The notes under the pieces are model-generated. The model searched no databases and was not told where the DNA came from. It worked only from the letters and a program-made list of their open reading frames with translations. The position numbers and the translations under genes are program-made. Positions 23,585 through 32,991 of a stretch of DNA of 34,192 nt are shown here, in pieces. The first letter of the stretch is position 1, and every line of letters begins with the position of its first letter. The stretch is from Paracoccaceae bacterium (GTDB lineage: Bacteria; Pseudomonadota; Alphaproteobacteria; Rhodobacterales; Rhodobacteraceae): positions 1 to 34,192 of the forward strand of contig RFZH01000002.1 in NCBI GenBank assembly GCA_009920815.1, written 5' to 3'.

Positions 23585-24949
23585 ATGAATACCGTTGATT
23601 GGGGTGCGATTAAACAGTCCATTGAAAAGACTGTTGGTGCAAATAATTATAGAAATTGGATCGCCCCGATCGAATTTGACTCGATTGAAGATGACGTGGC
23701 CGTATTGAACGTGCCGACCAATTTTCTTGGTAACTACGTCGCACAAAATTTCTCTGACCTTATTGTGCACCAAATTAACGTAGTCGATGCAGCGGTACGT
23801 CGCGTGCGTTTTTGTGTAAGTAGCGTGAAGCCCAGACTGCCACATGGTGCACGTGCAACCACACAAGCCGCGGCGCAGGCGCCTGCAACTTATAACAAAA
23901 GCGACGACCTGCCCGGTGCGCCATTGGATCAAAGATTCACGTTTGACACATTCGTTGTTGGAAAACCAAACGAACTTGCACACGCCGCTGCCCGTCGGGT
24001 GGGCGCGGGTGAATCTGTCAGCTTCAATCCTCTGTTTTTATACGGCGGTGTTGGTTTGGGCAAAACGCACCTTATGCACGCAATCGCATGGGACCTGCAG
24101 AAAAACCGCCCAGACCTGAATGTTGTTTATCTCTCTGCGGAACAATTTATGTACCGTTTTGTGCAAGCACTCCGCGATCGCAAAATGATGGATTTCAAGC
24201 AATTGTTCCGGTCTGTCGACGTCCTGATGGTTGACGACGTGCAATTCATTGCAGGCAAAGACAGCACGCAAGAAGAGTTTTTTCACACTTTTAATGCGCT
24301 GGTTGATCAGAACAAACAAATCATCATTTCTGCTGATCGTGCACCAGGTGAAATCAAAGATTTGGAAGAGCGTATCAAAAGTCGTCTGCAATGCGGCCTT
24401 GTTGTCGACCTGCATCCAACTGATTACGAACTGCGCCTTGGGATTTTACAGGCAAAGGTTGAGCAACACCGTGCCCAATATCCAGACCTTCAGATCGACA
24501 ATAATGTTTTGGAATTTCTGGCCCATCGTATTTCAACAAACGTGCGTGTCCTTGAGGGTGCGCTGACGCGCCTGTTTGCATTTGCTTCCCTGATTGGTCG
24601 CCATATTACATTAGACGTCGCACAGGATTGTCTTGCGGACGTGCTGCGCGCGTCAGAGCGTAAGATTACTGTCGAAGAAATTCAGCGTAGGGTCGCCGAA
24701 CACTATAATATCCGCCTATCCGACATGATCGGCCCTAAACGTTTGCGAACATATGCCCGTCCGCGTCAGATCGCAATGTATCTTGCAAAACAACTGACCA
24801 GCCGCAGCTTGCCTGAAATTGGTCGCCGCTTTGGGGGGCGAGATCATACTACCGTCCTACATGGCGTAAAGCGTGTCGAAGAGCTTAAGATCCAAGATGG
24901 TCAGATCGCCGAAGATTTGGAAATGCTACGCCGCGCCCTAGAAGCCTGA
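23585..24949 (+). CDS. dnaA: Chromosomal replication initiator DnaA
   Basis: Binds DnaA boxes and opens oriC. 454 residues. Domain I (about 1-80) begins MNTVDWGAIKQSIEKTVGAN, followed by a short alanine-rich linker. AAA+ domain III has Walker A GGVGLGKTHLMHAI near residue 155 and Walker B VLMVDDVQFIAGK. The DNA-binding domain IV at the C-terminus contains the signature GGRDHTTVLHGVKRVEEL. Complete and in one frame. Preceded by a GANTC-rich gap. dnaN follows after a 146-base gap with a possible terminator. Confidence 0.97.
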   Translation: MNTVDWGAIKQSIEKTVGANNYRNWIAPIEFDSIEDDVAVLNVPTNFLGNYVAQNFSDLIVHQINVVDAAVRRVRFCVSSVKPRLPHGARATTQAAAQAPATYNKSDDLPGAPLDQRFTFDTFVVGKPNELAHAAARRVGAGESVSFNPLFLYGGVGLGKTHLMHAIAWDLQKNRPDLNVVYLSAEQFMYRFVQALRDRKMMDFKQLFRSVDVLMVDDVQFIAGKDSTQEEFFHTFNALVDQNKQIIISADRAPGEIKDLEERIKSRLQCGLVVDLHPTDYELRLGILQAKVEQHRAQYPDLQIDNNVLEFLAHRISTNVRVLEGALTRLFAFASLIGRHITLDVAQDCLADVLRASERKITVEEIQRRVAEHYNIRLSDMIGPKRLRTYARPRQIAMYLAKQLTSRSLPEIGRRFGGRDHTTVLHGVKRVEELKIQDGQIAEDLEMLRRALEA

Positions 24950-24974
24950 TACGCGCGAAAAACTCTGGTTTTGG

Positions 24975-25013
24975 CACCGTCTTAGCCTGTTTGGCCTTGA
25001 CGGTGTTTCTATT
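24975..25013 (+). terminator. Possible terminator after dnaA
   Basis: CACCGTC (24975-24981) and GACGGTG (24999-25005) pair perfectly, with an inner GCC/GGC pairing, and are followed by TTTCTATTT. It lies 26 bases after the dnaA stop. Confidence 0.45.
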
Positions 25014-25048
25014 TACAGGGACAACAAAGAAAAGACTTGAGCCGGCTG

Positions 25049-25054
25049 TATAAT
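25049..25054 (+). promoter_or_regulatory. Possible -10 box upstream of dnaN
   Basis: A perfect TATAAT lies 42 bases before the dnaN start, preceded by TG. No convincing -35 hexamer is found 16-18 bases upstream, so the call rests on the -10 alone. Confidence 0.3.
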
Positions 25055-25095
25055 AGAGTAACGTGCTTGTCCCGGCCAAGAGAGGAGCAAGGAAC

Positions 25096-26214
25096 ATGAA
25101 ACTTAGCATTGAACGCAGTGCATTGTTAAAAGCTGTGTCACAAGCGCAATCCGTTGTTGAACGTCGTAACACCATTCCAATCCTCGCAAACGTTCTGATC
25201 GAAGCCGAAGGCGATAGCGTTTCATTCCGCGCGACTGACCTCGATATCGAAGTGCTAGACAAGGCAAATGCCATGGTCGAACGTGCCGGCGCGACAACTG
25301 TCTCTGCTGTCACTTTGCATGAAATCGTTCGCAAATTGCCTGATGGCGCGATGGTCACATTGACCGATGATGGGTCAAAAGGGCGCCTGACCGTAGAAGC
25401 GGGGCGGTCTAATTTTTCATTGGCCACGCTTCCAAAAGAAGATTTTCCTGTGATGGCATCTTCAGAATACAGTTCGAATTTCTCTGCGCCTGCGCCTGTT
25501 CTGCGCCGCCTTTTTGATAAATCAAAGTTTGCAATTTCTACCGAGGAAACCCGCTATTATCTCAATGGCGTTTATATGCATGTTGCTGACGCAGATGGTG
25601 GTAAAGTTTTGCGCTGTGTGGCAACAGATGGGCACCGTTTGGCACGCATCGACGCCGATCTGCCCGAAGGTGCATCGGACACTCCAGGTGTGATTGTTCC
25701 TCGCAAAACTGTTGGCGAATTGCGCAAGTTACTTGAAGATGATGATATGCAAATCGCCGTATCTGTTTCTGAAACAAAAGTTCGTTTTGCTACCCCAAAT
25801 ATAACGCTAACGTCCAAGGTGATCGACGGCACTTTCCCCGATTACACGCGTGTCATCCCATCAGGAAACACGCGCCGTATGGAAGTTGACGCAAGCGAAT
25901 TTGCAAAAGCGGTTGATCGCGTGGCGACAGTTTCCTCAGAGCGGTCGCGGGCAGTTAAGCTTTCGCTAGACGAAGATCGGCTGATCCTGTCAGTCAATTC
26001 CCCAGACAGTGGCGCCGCCGAAGAAGAGCTTGCTGTTGCTTATGGCGATGAACGTTTAGAAATCGGATTCAACGCGAAATACCTTTTGGAAATCGCAAGC
26101 CAAGTTGACCGAGAAAATGCTGTCTTTATGTTCAACTCATCAGGCGATCCTACATTGATGCGCGAAGGCAATGACACAACGGCGGTTTACGTCGTTATGC
26201 CGATGCGCGTTTGA
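25096..26214 (+). CDS. dnaN: DNA polymerase III beta subunit (sliding clamp)
   Basis: Processivity clamp of the replicative polymerase. 372 residues, three clamp-fold domains. Begins MKLSIERSALLKAVSQAQSV; typical stretches are NTIPILANVLIEAEGDSVSF near residue 24, TDGHRLARIDADLP near residue 177 and the end DTTAVYVVMPMRV. The start at 25096 has GAGAGGAGCAAGG upstream; a frame open 11 codons earlier is rejected. Followed by recF after 30 bases. Confidence 0.97.
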   Translation: MKLSIERSALLKAVSQAQSVVERRNTIPILANVLIEAEGDSVSFRATDLDIEVLDKANAMVERAGATTVSAVTLHEIVRKLPDGAMVTLTDDGSKGRLTVEAGRSNFSLATLPKEDFPVMASSEYSSNFSAPAPVLRRLFDKSKFAISTEETRYYLNGVYMHVADADGGKVLRCVATDGHRLARIDADLPEGASDTPGVIVPRKTVGELRKLLEDDDMQIAVSVSETKVRFATPNITLTSKVIDGTFPDYTRVIPSGNTRRMEVDASEFAKAVDRVATVSSERSRAVKLSLDEDRLILSVNSPDSGAAEEELAVAYGDERLEIGFNAKYLLEIASQVDRENAVFMFNSSGDPTLMREGNDTTAVYVVMPMRV

Positions 26215-26244
26215 TTAACGGTCTCCTAACCCAAAGCTAGGGTC

Positions 26245-27348
26245 ATGTTATACCTATCAAACCTGACCCTATCGCATTTCCGTTCGCATAAATTGGCGCG
26301 GCTGTCGTTGGATGGCCGCCCAGTTGTTTTTTTTGGAAACAATGGGTCTGGGAAAACAAATATTCTCGAAGCGGTGTCTTTGTTTTCCCCCGGGCGTGGC
26401 ATGCGGCGCGCAAGCGCTGAAGATATGACGCGCCGCCCCGAAGCGGTGGGGTGGAAATTGCGCGCTGATGCGTCGGTGCGTGGCGCGCATCATGAAATCG
26501 AAACATTTTCGGAAAACGGGGCCGCGCGTCGGGTCGAAATCGACGGTAAAACCGCAACACAGGCCCGCCTGGGTGACCTATCACGGGTGATTTGGTTGAT
26601 CCCTTCAATGGATCGCCTTTGGATTGAAGGCGCCGAAAATCGCCGGCGGTTTTTGGATCGCATGACGCTTAGCCTGTTTCCGGAACACGGCGAAACGTCA
26701 ATCTCATATGAAAAGGCCATGCGCGAACGCAACCGTTTATTAAAGGACCAAGTACGTGATGCCCATTGGTACAAAGTCCTCGAAATGCATATGGCAGAGA
26801 CAGGCCACGCCATTCACATTGCGCGATCAACTGCTCTGGACCGAATTCTAAAGGCACAAAAAACCGCGCAGACCGCATTTCCAACTGCGGAGTTAACGTT
26901 GGAACATCCTGACGGTATTTTTCCAGAAACGGTTGACGACTTGAAAACTGCGCTATCTGAAAACCGCGCGCGCGACTTAGCGGCTGGTCGGACATTAATC
27001 GGACCACACCGCACAGACATGATTGGGGTCTTTCAGGCAAAAGGTATACCCGCCCGTGATTGTTCGACTGGGGAACAAAAGGCATTGCTTGTTTCTATGA
27101 TTTTGGCAAACGCACGCGCGCTTGCCCAAGATTTGGGCAGCGCCCCAATTATTTTATTGGACGAAGTGGCCGCCCACCTTGACGCCGGTCGGCGCCATGC
27201 ACTTTATGATGAAATATGTGCCCTTGGCGCTCAGGCATGGATGACGGGAACCGAAATTGATCTTTTTTCCGATCTGGGCGCACGCGCACAATATTTTAAA
27301 ATCACAGAAGCGGATAGCATTTCATCCGTCTCAGCATTCGGTAGCTAA
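26245..27348 (+). CDS. recF: DNA replication and repair protein RecF
   Basis: SMC-like ATPase that helps load RecA at gaps. 367 residues. Walker A GNNGSGKTNILEAV lies near residue 31, the ABC signature DCSTGEQKALLVSMI near residue 273 and Walker B IILLDEVAAHLD near residue 304. Its stop (TAA) is followed immediately by the ATG of the LysE-family gene. Part of the dnaN-recF-lysE run; usual dnaA-dnaN-recF-gyrB order with one extra gene inserted before gyrB. Confidence 0.95.
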   Translation: MLYLSNLTLSHFRSHKLARLSLDGRPVVFFGNNGSGKTNILEAVSLFSPGRGMRRASAEDMTRRPEAVGWKLRADASVRGAHHEIETFSENGAARRVEIDGKTATQARLGDLSRVIWLIPSMDRLWIEGAENRRRFLDRMTLSLFPEHGETSISYEKAMRERNRLLKDQVRDAHWYKVLEMHMAETGHAIHIARSTALDRILKAQKTAQTAFPTAELTLEHPDGIFPETVDDLKTALSENRARDLAAGRTLIGPHRTDMIGVFQAKGIPARDCSTGEQKALLVSMILANARALAQDLGSAPIILLDEVAAHLDAGRRHALYDEICALGAQAWMTGTEIDLFSDLGARAQYFKITEADSISSVSAFGS

Positions 27349-27969
27349 ATGAACGTCTCATTTTTTGACCTCGCGCTCTATGCGGGTGGAATCTTCATCT
27401 TGTTTTTAACGCCTGGACCCGTGTGGGTCGCCCTGATTGCACGCACTCTTTCGGGCGGCTTCGGGTCAGCGTTTCCATTGGCTTTGGGTGTTGTGACCGG
27501 CGATATCCTTTGGCCTTTTCTGGCAATCCTCGGCGTCAGTTGGTTGGTAAATGAAATCGATGGTTTCATGACGTTTCTTGGTTGGGTCGCAGTGGGTATT
27601 TTCATGTGGATGGGGATCGGGCTAATCCGCAAGGGGGACACAGAAATAGGAAAAAATAGCCGTCTTACGATACCCGGAAAATTGGCGGGTTTCGGGGCGG
27701 GCGTTGCAATCATTCTATCAAACCCTAAGGCGATTTTATTCTATATGGGTGTATTGCCAGGTTTCTTTGATCTCACCCAACTTACCGGCCTCGATATAGC
27801 GATCATTTGTACAATCTCTGCACTGATACCCTTGGCGGGGAACGCGATCCTGTCGCTTTTGGTGCACCGAGCGCGCGACATTATTCGATCACCGAAATCT
27901 GTCCGCCGTATGAATGTATCATCTGGTATTTTGTTGATTTGCGTCGGGCTTATTATTCCCTTCACGTAA
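27349..27969 (+). CDS. LysE family translocator
   Basis: Inner-membrane exporter of the LysE/RhtB group, thought to export amino acids or their analogues. 206 residues with about six hydrophobic helices: GGIFILFLTPGPVWVALIAR opens the family pattern with the conserved TPGP motif, and a later NPKAILFYMGVLPGFF block is equally typical. The substrate cannot be predicted. It starts directly after the recF stop, so it is co-transcribed and possibly coupled. The gyrB promoter lies just past its end. Confidence 0.9.
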   Translation: MNVSFFDLALYAGGIFILFLTPGPVWVALIARTLSGGFGSAFPLALGVVTGDILWPFLAILGVSWLVNEIDGFMTFLGWVAVGIFMWMGIGLIRKGDTEIGKNSRLTIPGKLAGFGAGVAIILSNPKAILFYMGVLPGFFDLTQLTGLDIAIICTISALIPLAGNAILSLLVHRARDIIRSPKSVRRMNVSSGILLICVGLIIPFT

Positions 27970-27992
27970 CGCACAAAATATGGCCCAAGGGC

Positions 27993-28021
27993 GTGACATT
28001 CGACCCCAGAAATTGTATAAG
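27993..28021 (+). promoter_or_regulatory. Sigma-70-type promoter of gyrB
   Basis: GTGACA (27993-27998), exactly 17 bases, then TATAAG (28016-28021), 28 bases before the gyrB start. Both boxes differ from consensus by one base. Confidence 0.6.
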
Positions 28022-28049
28022 TTGCGGTAATTAACAAAGGATCCAATAA

Positions 28050-30427
28050 ATGTCCGATAACGAGCAACAAAACAACGAATACGGCGCAGATTCCATTAAG
28101 GTTCTCAAAGGGTTAGAAGCGGTTCGCAAACGCCCTGGCATGTATATCGGTGACACGGATGATGGATCTGGCTTACACCACATGGTGTACGAAGTCGTCG
28201 ACAACGGCATTGACGAAGCGCTGGCAAAACATGCTGATTATGTTCACGTAAAAATTCACGCAGATAATAGCGTTTCTGTGCGTGATAACGGCCGCGGTAT
28301 ACCCGTTGACCTGCACCCCGAAGAAGGCGTTTCCGCAGCCGAAGTTATCATGACCCAACTGCACGCTGGTGGTAAGTTTGATAGCAATTCTTACAAGGTA
28401 TCCGGCGGTCTGCACGGCGTAGGCGTTTCAGTTGTGAACGCGTTGTCCGTTTGGTTGGAACTGCGCGTTTGGCGCAATGGTAAAGAACATTATGCCAAAT
28501 TTGAACATGGTGAAACGACAGAACATTTACGCGTGGTACGAGATGCAGAAGGTGAACGCGGAACCGAAGTTCGGTTTTTGGCATCAACAGATACGTTTTC
28601 CAATCTAGAATATTCGTTTGAAACACTCGAAAAACGCCTGCGCGAACTTGCGTTCTTGAATTCCGGCGTGCGCATTATCCTAGAAGATGAGCGCCCAGCA
28701 GAGGCCCTAAAAACCGAGCTGTTTTACGAAGGTGGCGTCAAAGAATTCGTGAAATATCTGGACCGTTCTAAAACATCTGTCATGCCAGAGCCAATTTTTA
28801 TGTTCGGCGAACGCGATGATATTGGTGTCGAGGTCGCGATGTGGTGGAACGACAGTTATCATGAAAACGTCTTACCATTCACAAATAACATCCCACAACG
28901 CGATGGCGGTACCCATATGGCGGGCTTTCGCGCGGCGTTAACGCGAACGATCAACACCTATGCGCAAACCAGCGGTATCGCAAAAAAAGAAAAAATAAAT
29001 TTTACAGGTGATGACGCCCGCGAAGGATTAACCTGCGTCCTATCGGTAAAAGTGCCTGACCCTAAATTCTCTAGCCAAACCAAAGACAAGCTTGTGTCCT
29101 CCGAGGTCCGCCCAGCGGTCGAAAGCCTTGTGAACGAAAAACTAAGTGAATGGTTCGAAGAAAACCCGAACGAAGCGAAAATCATCGTTGGGAAAATCAT
29201 CGAAGCTGCGCTAGCACGCGAAGCCGCGCGTAAAGCACGCGAATTGACCCGCCGTAAAACAGCGCTCGATATCAACTTTTTGGCTAGCAAGTTGAAAGAT
29301 TGTTCCGAGAAAGACCCCTCAAAAACCGAAGTATTCTTGGTCGAGGGTGATAGCGCCGGTGGCTCTGCACAAACAGGGCGTGACCGCCGCACACAAGCAA
29401 TCTTGCCCCTCCGCGGTAAAATCCTAAACGTAGAACGTGCACGTTTTGATCGCATGTTGGCAAGCCAAGAGATTGGCAACCTTGTCATGGCCTTGGGCAC
29501 TGGCATCGGTCGCGATGAATTTAACCTGTCAAAACTGCGCTATCATAAGATCGTAATCATGACCGACGCGGACGTTGACGGTGCCCACATTCGGACGCTC
29601 TTGTTAACATTTTTCTACCGCCAAATGCCACAATTGATCGAAGCAGGTCACCTGTTCATTGCCCAACCGCCGCTTTACAAAGTGGCACGCGGCAAATCAG
29701 AGGTCTATCTAAAGGATCAAAGTGCATTGGATGATTATTTGGTCAACCAAGGGATTGATGGCGCGGTCCTACGATTGGGTTCGGGTGCCGAAATGGACTC
29801 AAGCGCGTCCTCGATGCTTTCCCAACCCATTACCCACGCCACATCCTGGAACAAGCGGCCATCGCAGGTGCGTTTGTACCTGGCGCCGTTGACGCTAACC
29901 TGCAAGGCATCGCGGATAAGGTTGCCGAACGGTTGAACTTGATCGCCCTTGAATATGAACGCGGTTGGTCTGGCCGGATCACCCAAGATCATGGCATCCG
30001 CCTGTCACGCATTTTGCGTGGTGTCGAAGAAATGCGAACACTCGACGGTCCAATGCTCCGTTCAGGTGAGGCACGCAAAACGGGTAGCTTGACCGAAAGC
30101 CTACAAGAGGTCTACGGCGCAACGGCCACATTGGTCCGAAAAGATCGAACCCAGCTCATCCATGGCCCACTCGACTTGCTGGACGCCATCTTGAAAGAAG
30201 GTGAAAAGGGTCTGTCGCTGCAGCGCTATAAAGGTTTGGGCGAAATGAACCCAGATCAACTGTGGGAAACGACACTCGATCCAGATGCACGCACCTTGTT
30301 GCAGGTCACAATCGACGATGCGGCAGAGGCGGATGATCTGTTTACGAAACTCATGGGCGACGTTGTGGAACCACGACGTGAATTCATCCAAACAAACGCA
30401 CTGAGTGTTGCTAATTTAGACTTCTAA
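28050..30427 (+). CDS. gyrB: DNA gyrase subunit B, interrupted by a small out-of-frame deletion
   Basis: ATPase subunit of gyrase that introduces negative supercoils. The GHKL ATPase domain has EVVDNGIDEAL near residue 46, DNGRGIPV and GGLHGVGVSVVNALS. The TOPRIM domain has EGDSAGGSAQ and DADVDGAHI. The frame is normal to LRLGSGAEM (about base 29795), then drifts and stops at 29936. From base 29798 the correct continuation (LKRVLDAFPTHYPRHILEQA, then AIAGAFVPG...) is read in another frame to the normal end ALSVANLDF at 30427. Compared with the family, roughly 13-15 codons (3n+1 bases, about 40) are missing at 29793-29798. The gene is essential, so the loss is probably an assembly or read error. 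AAAGGATCC precedes the ATG. Confidence 0.93.
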
Positions 30428-30430
30428 AAA

Positions 30431-30455
30431 CGGTCAAAGTTCGAAGCTTTGACCG
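30431..30455 (+). terminator. Terminator hairpin after gyrB
   Basis: CGGTCAAAG (30431-30439) and CTTTGACCG (30447-30455) form a perfect 9-base stem, starting 4 bases after the gyrB stop. No T tract follows. Confidence 0.65.
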
Positions 30456-30479
30456 GAAAAACCTTTATGCCCTTCGGGC

Positions 30480-30504
30480 GGAGGATATTTTTGGACAGAA
30501 AATG
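30480..30504 (+). repeat. Convergent-gap repeat, copy 5
   Basis: Plus-strand copy with G at the variable position, preceded by CCCTTCGGGCG. It faces copy 6; the two form an inverted pair separated by 14 bases that could fold into one long hairpin. Confidence 0.85.
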
Positions 30505-30518
30505 ATACATGATTTTTT

Positions 30519-30543
30519 CATTTTCTGTCTCTAAAATATCCCG
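30519..30543 (-). repeat. Convergent-gap repeat, copy 6
   Basis: Minus-strand copy, GGGATATTTTAGAGACAGAA then AATG, partner of copy 5. It lies between gyrB and the acyl-CoA dehydrogenase gene, which converge. Confidence 0.8.
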
Positions 30544-30547
30544 GGGT

Positions 30548-30564
30548 CTGGGGCAGAGCCCCAG
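30548..30564 (-). terminator. Hairpin after the acyl-CoA dehydrogenase gene
   Basis: CTGGGGC-AGA-GCCCCAG is a perfect 7-base stem that begins 3 bases beyond the stop of the minus-strand gene. The same kind of G/C-rich hairpin occurs at 5217 in the other convergent gap. Confidence 0.55.
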
Positions 30565-30567
30565 ATT

Positions 30568-32118
30568 TTACCCTAAATTTTCAACGCATTCCATTTGGAT
30601 GATCGCTTTAGAAATCTCTGCACGCGCATTAATTTTTGCATGGGTGACAACCCGTTTTACACGTATTGGATCAAGAGCTTGATCTGCATGTTTTTCATAT
30701 TGATTAGCGACCGCAATCACCAATGTATGCATTGCAACCTGCGCAAAGTAATGCGCAAGCTTGACCGCGTTTTTTGATTTCACCATGCCAAGCGCTTTTT
30801 CCCACAAACCCAGAACATCCTTCTGTGTCCCTAAATCGTCCAACATGATACTAAATGCATCGGCCGAACCTATTTTCACACACCGGGTCGCCAGAGCGCG
30901 CGTGTGAATGCCATTCGCACCTTCGTAAATCATCGTAATTCTCGCGTCACGATAGGTTTGATCTAAACTATATTCAGTCAAATATCCGTAGCCACCCAAA
31001 ACCTGCATGCCGATTTCTGCGCCTCTGACACCGGCCTCGGATCCATAAATCTTGGCCAATGGCGTTAAAAACTCTACCAAATCAGGTCGCTCATTTTTCT
31101 CTAGCTCAATTAATGCAAGATGCGCAAATCCGCGCGACATCATTGCCATTGCATCAATATCATCAATCATTCGGCCTACATCGTCATGATCAATCAAACG
31201 GGCATCCTGACCGTTGATCTGGCCCTGGATACGACCACTTGCATATCGGTTTGCAATGTCGTGGGCGCGCGTACAATGGGCGACCCCCTGAAGTGCAACG
31301 TCAATTCGGGCATGGTTCATCATCGTGAACATTGCCATCAAACCTTGACCTTCTTTGCCGATCAACTGTGCAGGCGTGTCATCAAATGCGATTTGACAGG
31401 TCGGCGACGCGTGCAGACCCATCTTTTCTTCGATGCGCGTGACGTTTACACGGCCTTGCACGATGAATAACGACAACCCTTTCAGGCCGTCGTCGCTTGT
31501 TCGAGCCAGAACAAGGTGAAAAATATCATCTGAAATGTCCTGATCTGCCCCAGAAATAAAGATCTTTTCGCCCGATATTGACCAACCGTCGCCGGTTTGA
31601 ACCGCTTGTGTTCGGATTCGGGCAAGGTCAGATCCAGCGCCGGGTTCGGTCAAACACATTGTGGCAATCATATCGCCTTTGGCGAGTTTCGGGATAAATG
31701 TGTTTTTCTGGTAATCCGTGCCGAAATTTAACAAGGTCCGCACCGCGCCCGGCACCAACCCGGTGACCATTTGCATGGAATGGTTTGCACCTGAAAAGAT
31801 TTCAGATGTCACACCCAACATTAGTGGCGAAAGCCCTTGGCCACCGAATTCTTCGGGTGTTGTCAACCCTTGCCAACCATCAGCTGCCAATTGTGCGAAA
31901 GCATCTTTGCACCCATCAGGCATATAGACCCGACCATTTTCAAAACGGCAGCCTTGTGCGTCACCTGTCGCGTTTATCGGGGCCAACACATCTTGGGCAA
32001 ATCGGCCGAAATGTTCGCCGATCTCGCGTGCAAGATCTCCGTCCCAATCCGTCAACTCTTCGGCACCTAATGCACGAAGAGAGAAAAAGATATCATCAAC
32101 AGGTGCGCAGAATTCCAT
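30568..32118 (-). CDS. Acyl-CoA dehydrogenase
   Basis: FAD-dependent alpha,beta-dehydrogenation of an acyl-CoA. 516 residues, within the larger subgroup of the family (related to the DmdC-like enzymes). The FAD/substrate motif MCLTEPGAGSDLARI lies near residue 155. Family stretches near residue 240 and GMQVLGGYGYLTEYSLDQTY near 370 are present, and the catalytic glutamate is in MIYEGANGIHTRAL. The ATG at 32118 overlaps the amidohydrolase stop (TGATG); a GTG one codon earlier is possible. Third gene of the operon with feruloyl-CoA synthetase. By context it may act on a CoA thioester from side-chain oxidation, an inference. Confidence 0.9.
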   Translation of the reverse strand: MEFCAPVDDIFFSLRALGAEELTDWDGDLAREIGEHFGRFAQDVLAPINATGDAQGCRFENGRVYMPDGCKDAFAQLAADGWQGLTTPEEFGGQGLSPLMLGVTSEIFSGANHSMQMVTGLVPGAVRTLLNFGTDYQKNTFIPKLAKGDMIATMCLTEPGAGSDLARIRTQAVQTGDGWSISGEKIFISGADQDISDDIFHLVLARTSDDGLKGLSLFIVQGRVNVTRIEEKMGLHASPTCQIAFDDTPAQLIGKEGQGLMAMFTMMNHARIDVALQGVAHCTRAHDIANRYASGRIQGQINGQDARLIDHDDVGRMIDDIDAMAMMSRGFAHLALIELEKNERPDLVEFLTPLAKIYGSEAGVRGAEIGMQVLGGYGYLTEYSLDQTYRDARITMIYEGANGIHTRALATRCVKIGSADAFSIMLDDLGTQKDVLGLWEKALGMVKSKNAVKLAHYFAQVAMHTLVIAVANQYEKHADQALDPIRVKRVVTHAKINARAEISKAIIQMECVENLG

Positions 32119-32990
32119 CACGACAACCCTAAAAGTCGCGCTGCGTTCCCTTTAATGATATCAGGACGCAATTCATCTTTGATGTTAATTTTTTCAAAAT
32201 CAGCCAACCAACGTTCGGGGGTGATCATTGGCCAATCTGACCCGAACAATACCTTTTTACGCAGGATCGAATTGCAGTATTTCACCAAGATTTCAGGGAA
32301 ATATTTGGGCGACCAGCCAGACAAATCGATATAAACATTTGGTTTATGTTGTGCCACAGAAAGCGCCTCTTCCTGCCAAGGAAAACTTGGATGTGCTAGG
32401 ACGATTTTCATATCTGGGAAATCAACGGCAACATCATCCATGTACATTGGGTTCGAATATTTTAAACGCATCCCGTTTCCGCCGCGCATTCCTGATCCAA
32501 CGCCTGTTTGACCGGTATGGAACAACGCGATCCCACCTGTTTCAGCGATCGCTTCGTATAGCTCGTATGCCATAGGATCATTTGGATAAAACCCTTGCAT
32601 CGTAGGATGGAATTTAAATCCCTTTATCCCGAAATCATTGATCAAACGGCGTGCTTCGCGGGCACCCATTTTACCCTTGTGCGGATCAATCGAGGCAAAT
32701 GGAATCAAGATATCAGAATGCTCTGCGGCCAGCTCGGCAACTTCTTCATTCTTGTAACGACGGTATCCTGTTTCGCGTTCTGCATCGACCGGAAAAATGA
32801 CCGCTGCGATATTTTGCTCGCGGTAATGCGCCGCCGTTTGAGGAATCGTAGGGGGATGTGACCAAGGTGCGCCAAAATATTTAGCCATTGTCGATTGCAA
32901 ATCATCATAGCCATCATCGGCGTGACACCCACAGGGTTCTTCGGCATGGGTGTGAAAATCAATTGCGCGGATTTTTTCTAGATCGATCAT
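32118..32990 (-). CDS. Amidohydrolase-2 family metal-dependent hydrolase
   Basis: 290 residues from the ATG at 32990 (MIDLEKIRAIDFHTHAEEP). The metal ligands H13 and H15 are in DFHTH, a further histidine in LFHTGQ, one in VLAHPSFPW and an aspartate in FGSDWPM, the full TIM-barrel set. The family includes decarboxylases of aromatic acids (gamma-resorcylate, LigW-like) and lactone hydrolases, so a role in aromatic catabolism fits the neighbours but the reaction is not fixed. It is one base downstream of the synthetase stop and overlaps the dehydrogenase start, so all three genes are one operon. The upstream in-frame start at 33053 lies inside the synthetase gene and is rejected. Confidence 0.88.
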   Translation of the reverse strand: MIDLEKIRAIDFHTHAEEPCGCHADDGYDDLQSTMAKYFGAPWSHPPTIPQTAAHYREQNIAAVIFPVDAERETGYRRYKNEEVAELAAEHSDILIPFASIDPHKGKMGAREARRLINDFGIKGFKFHPTMQGFYPNDPMAYELYEAIAETGGIALFHTGQTGVGSGMRGGNGMRLKYSNPMYMDDVAVDFPDMKIVLAHPSFPWQEEALSVAQHKPNVYIDLSGWSPKYFPEILVKYCNSILRKKVLFGSDWPMITPERWLADFEKINIKDELRPDIIKGNAARLLGLS

Positions 32991-32991
32991 C

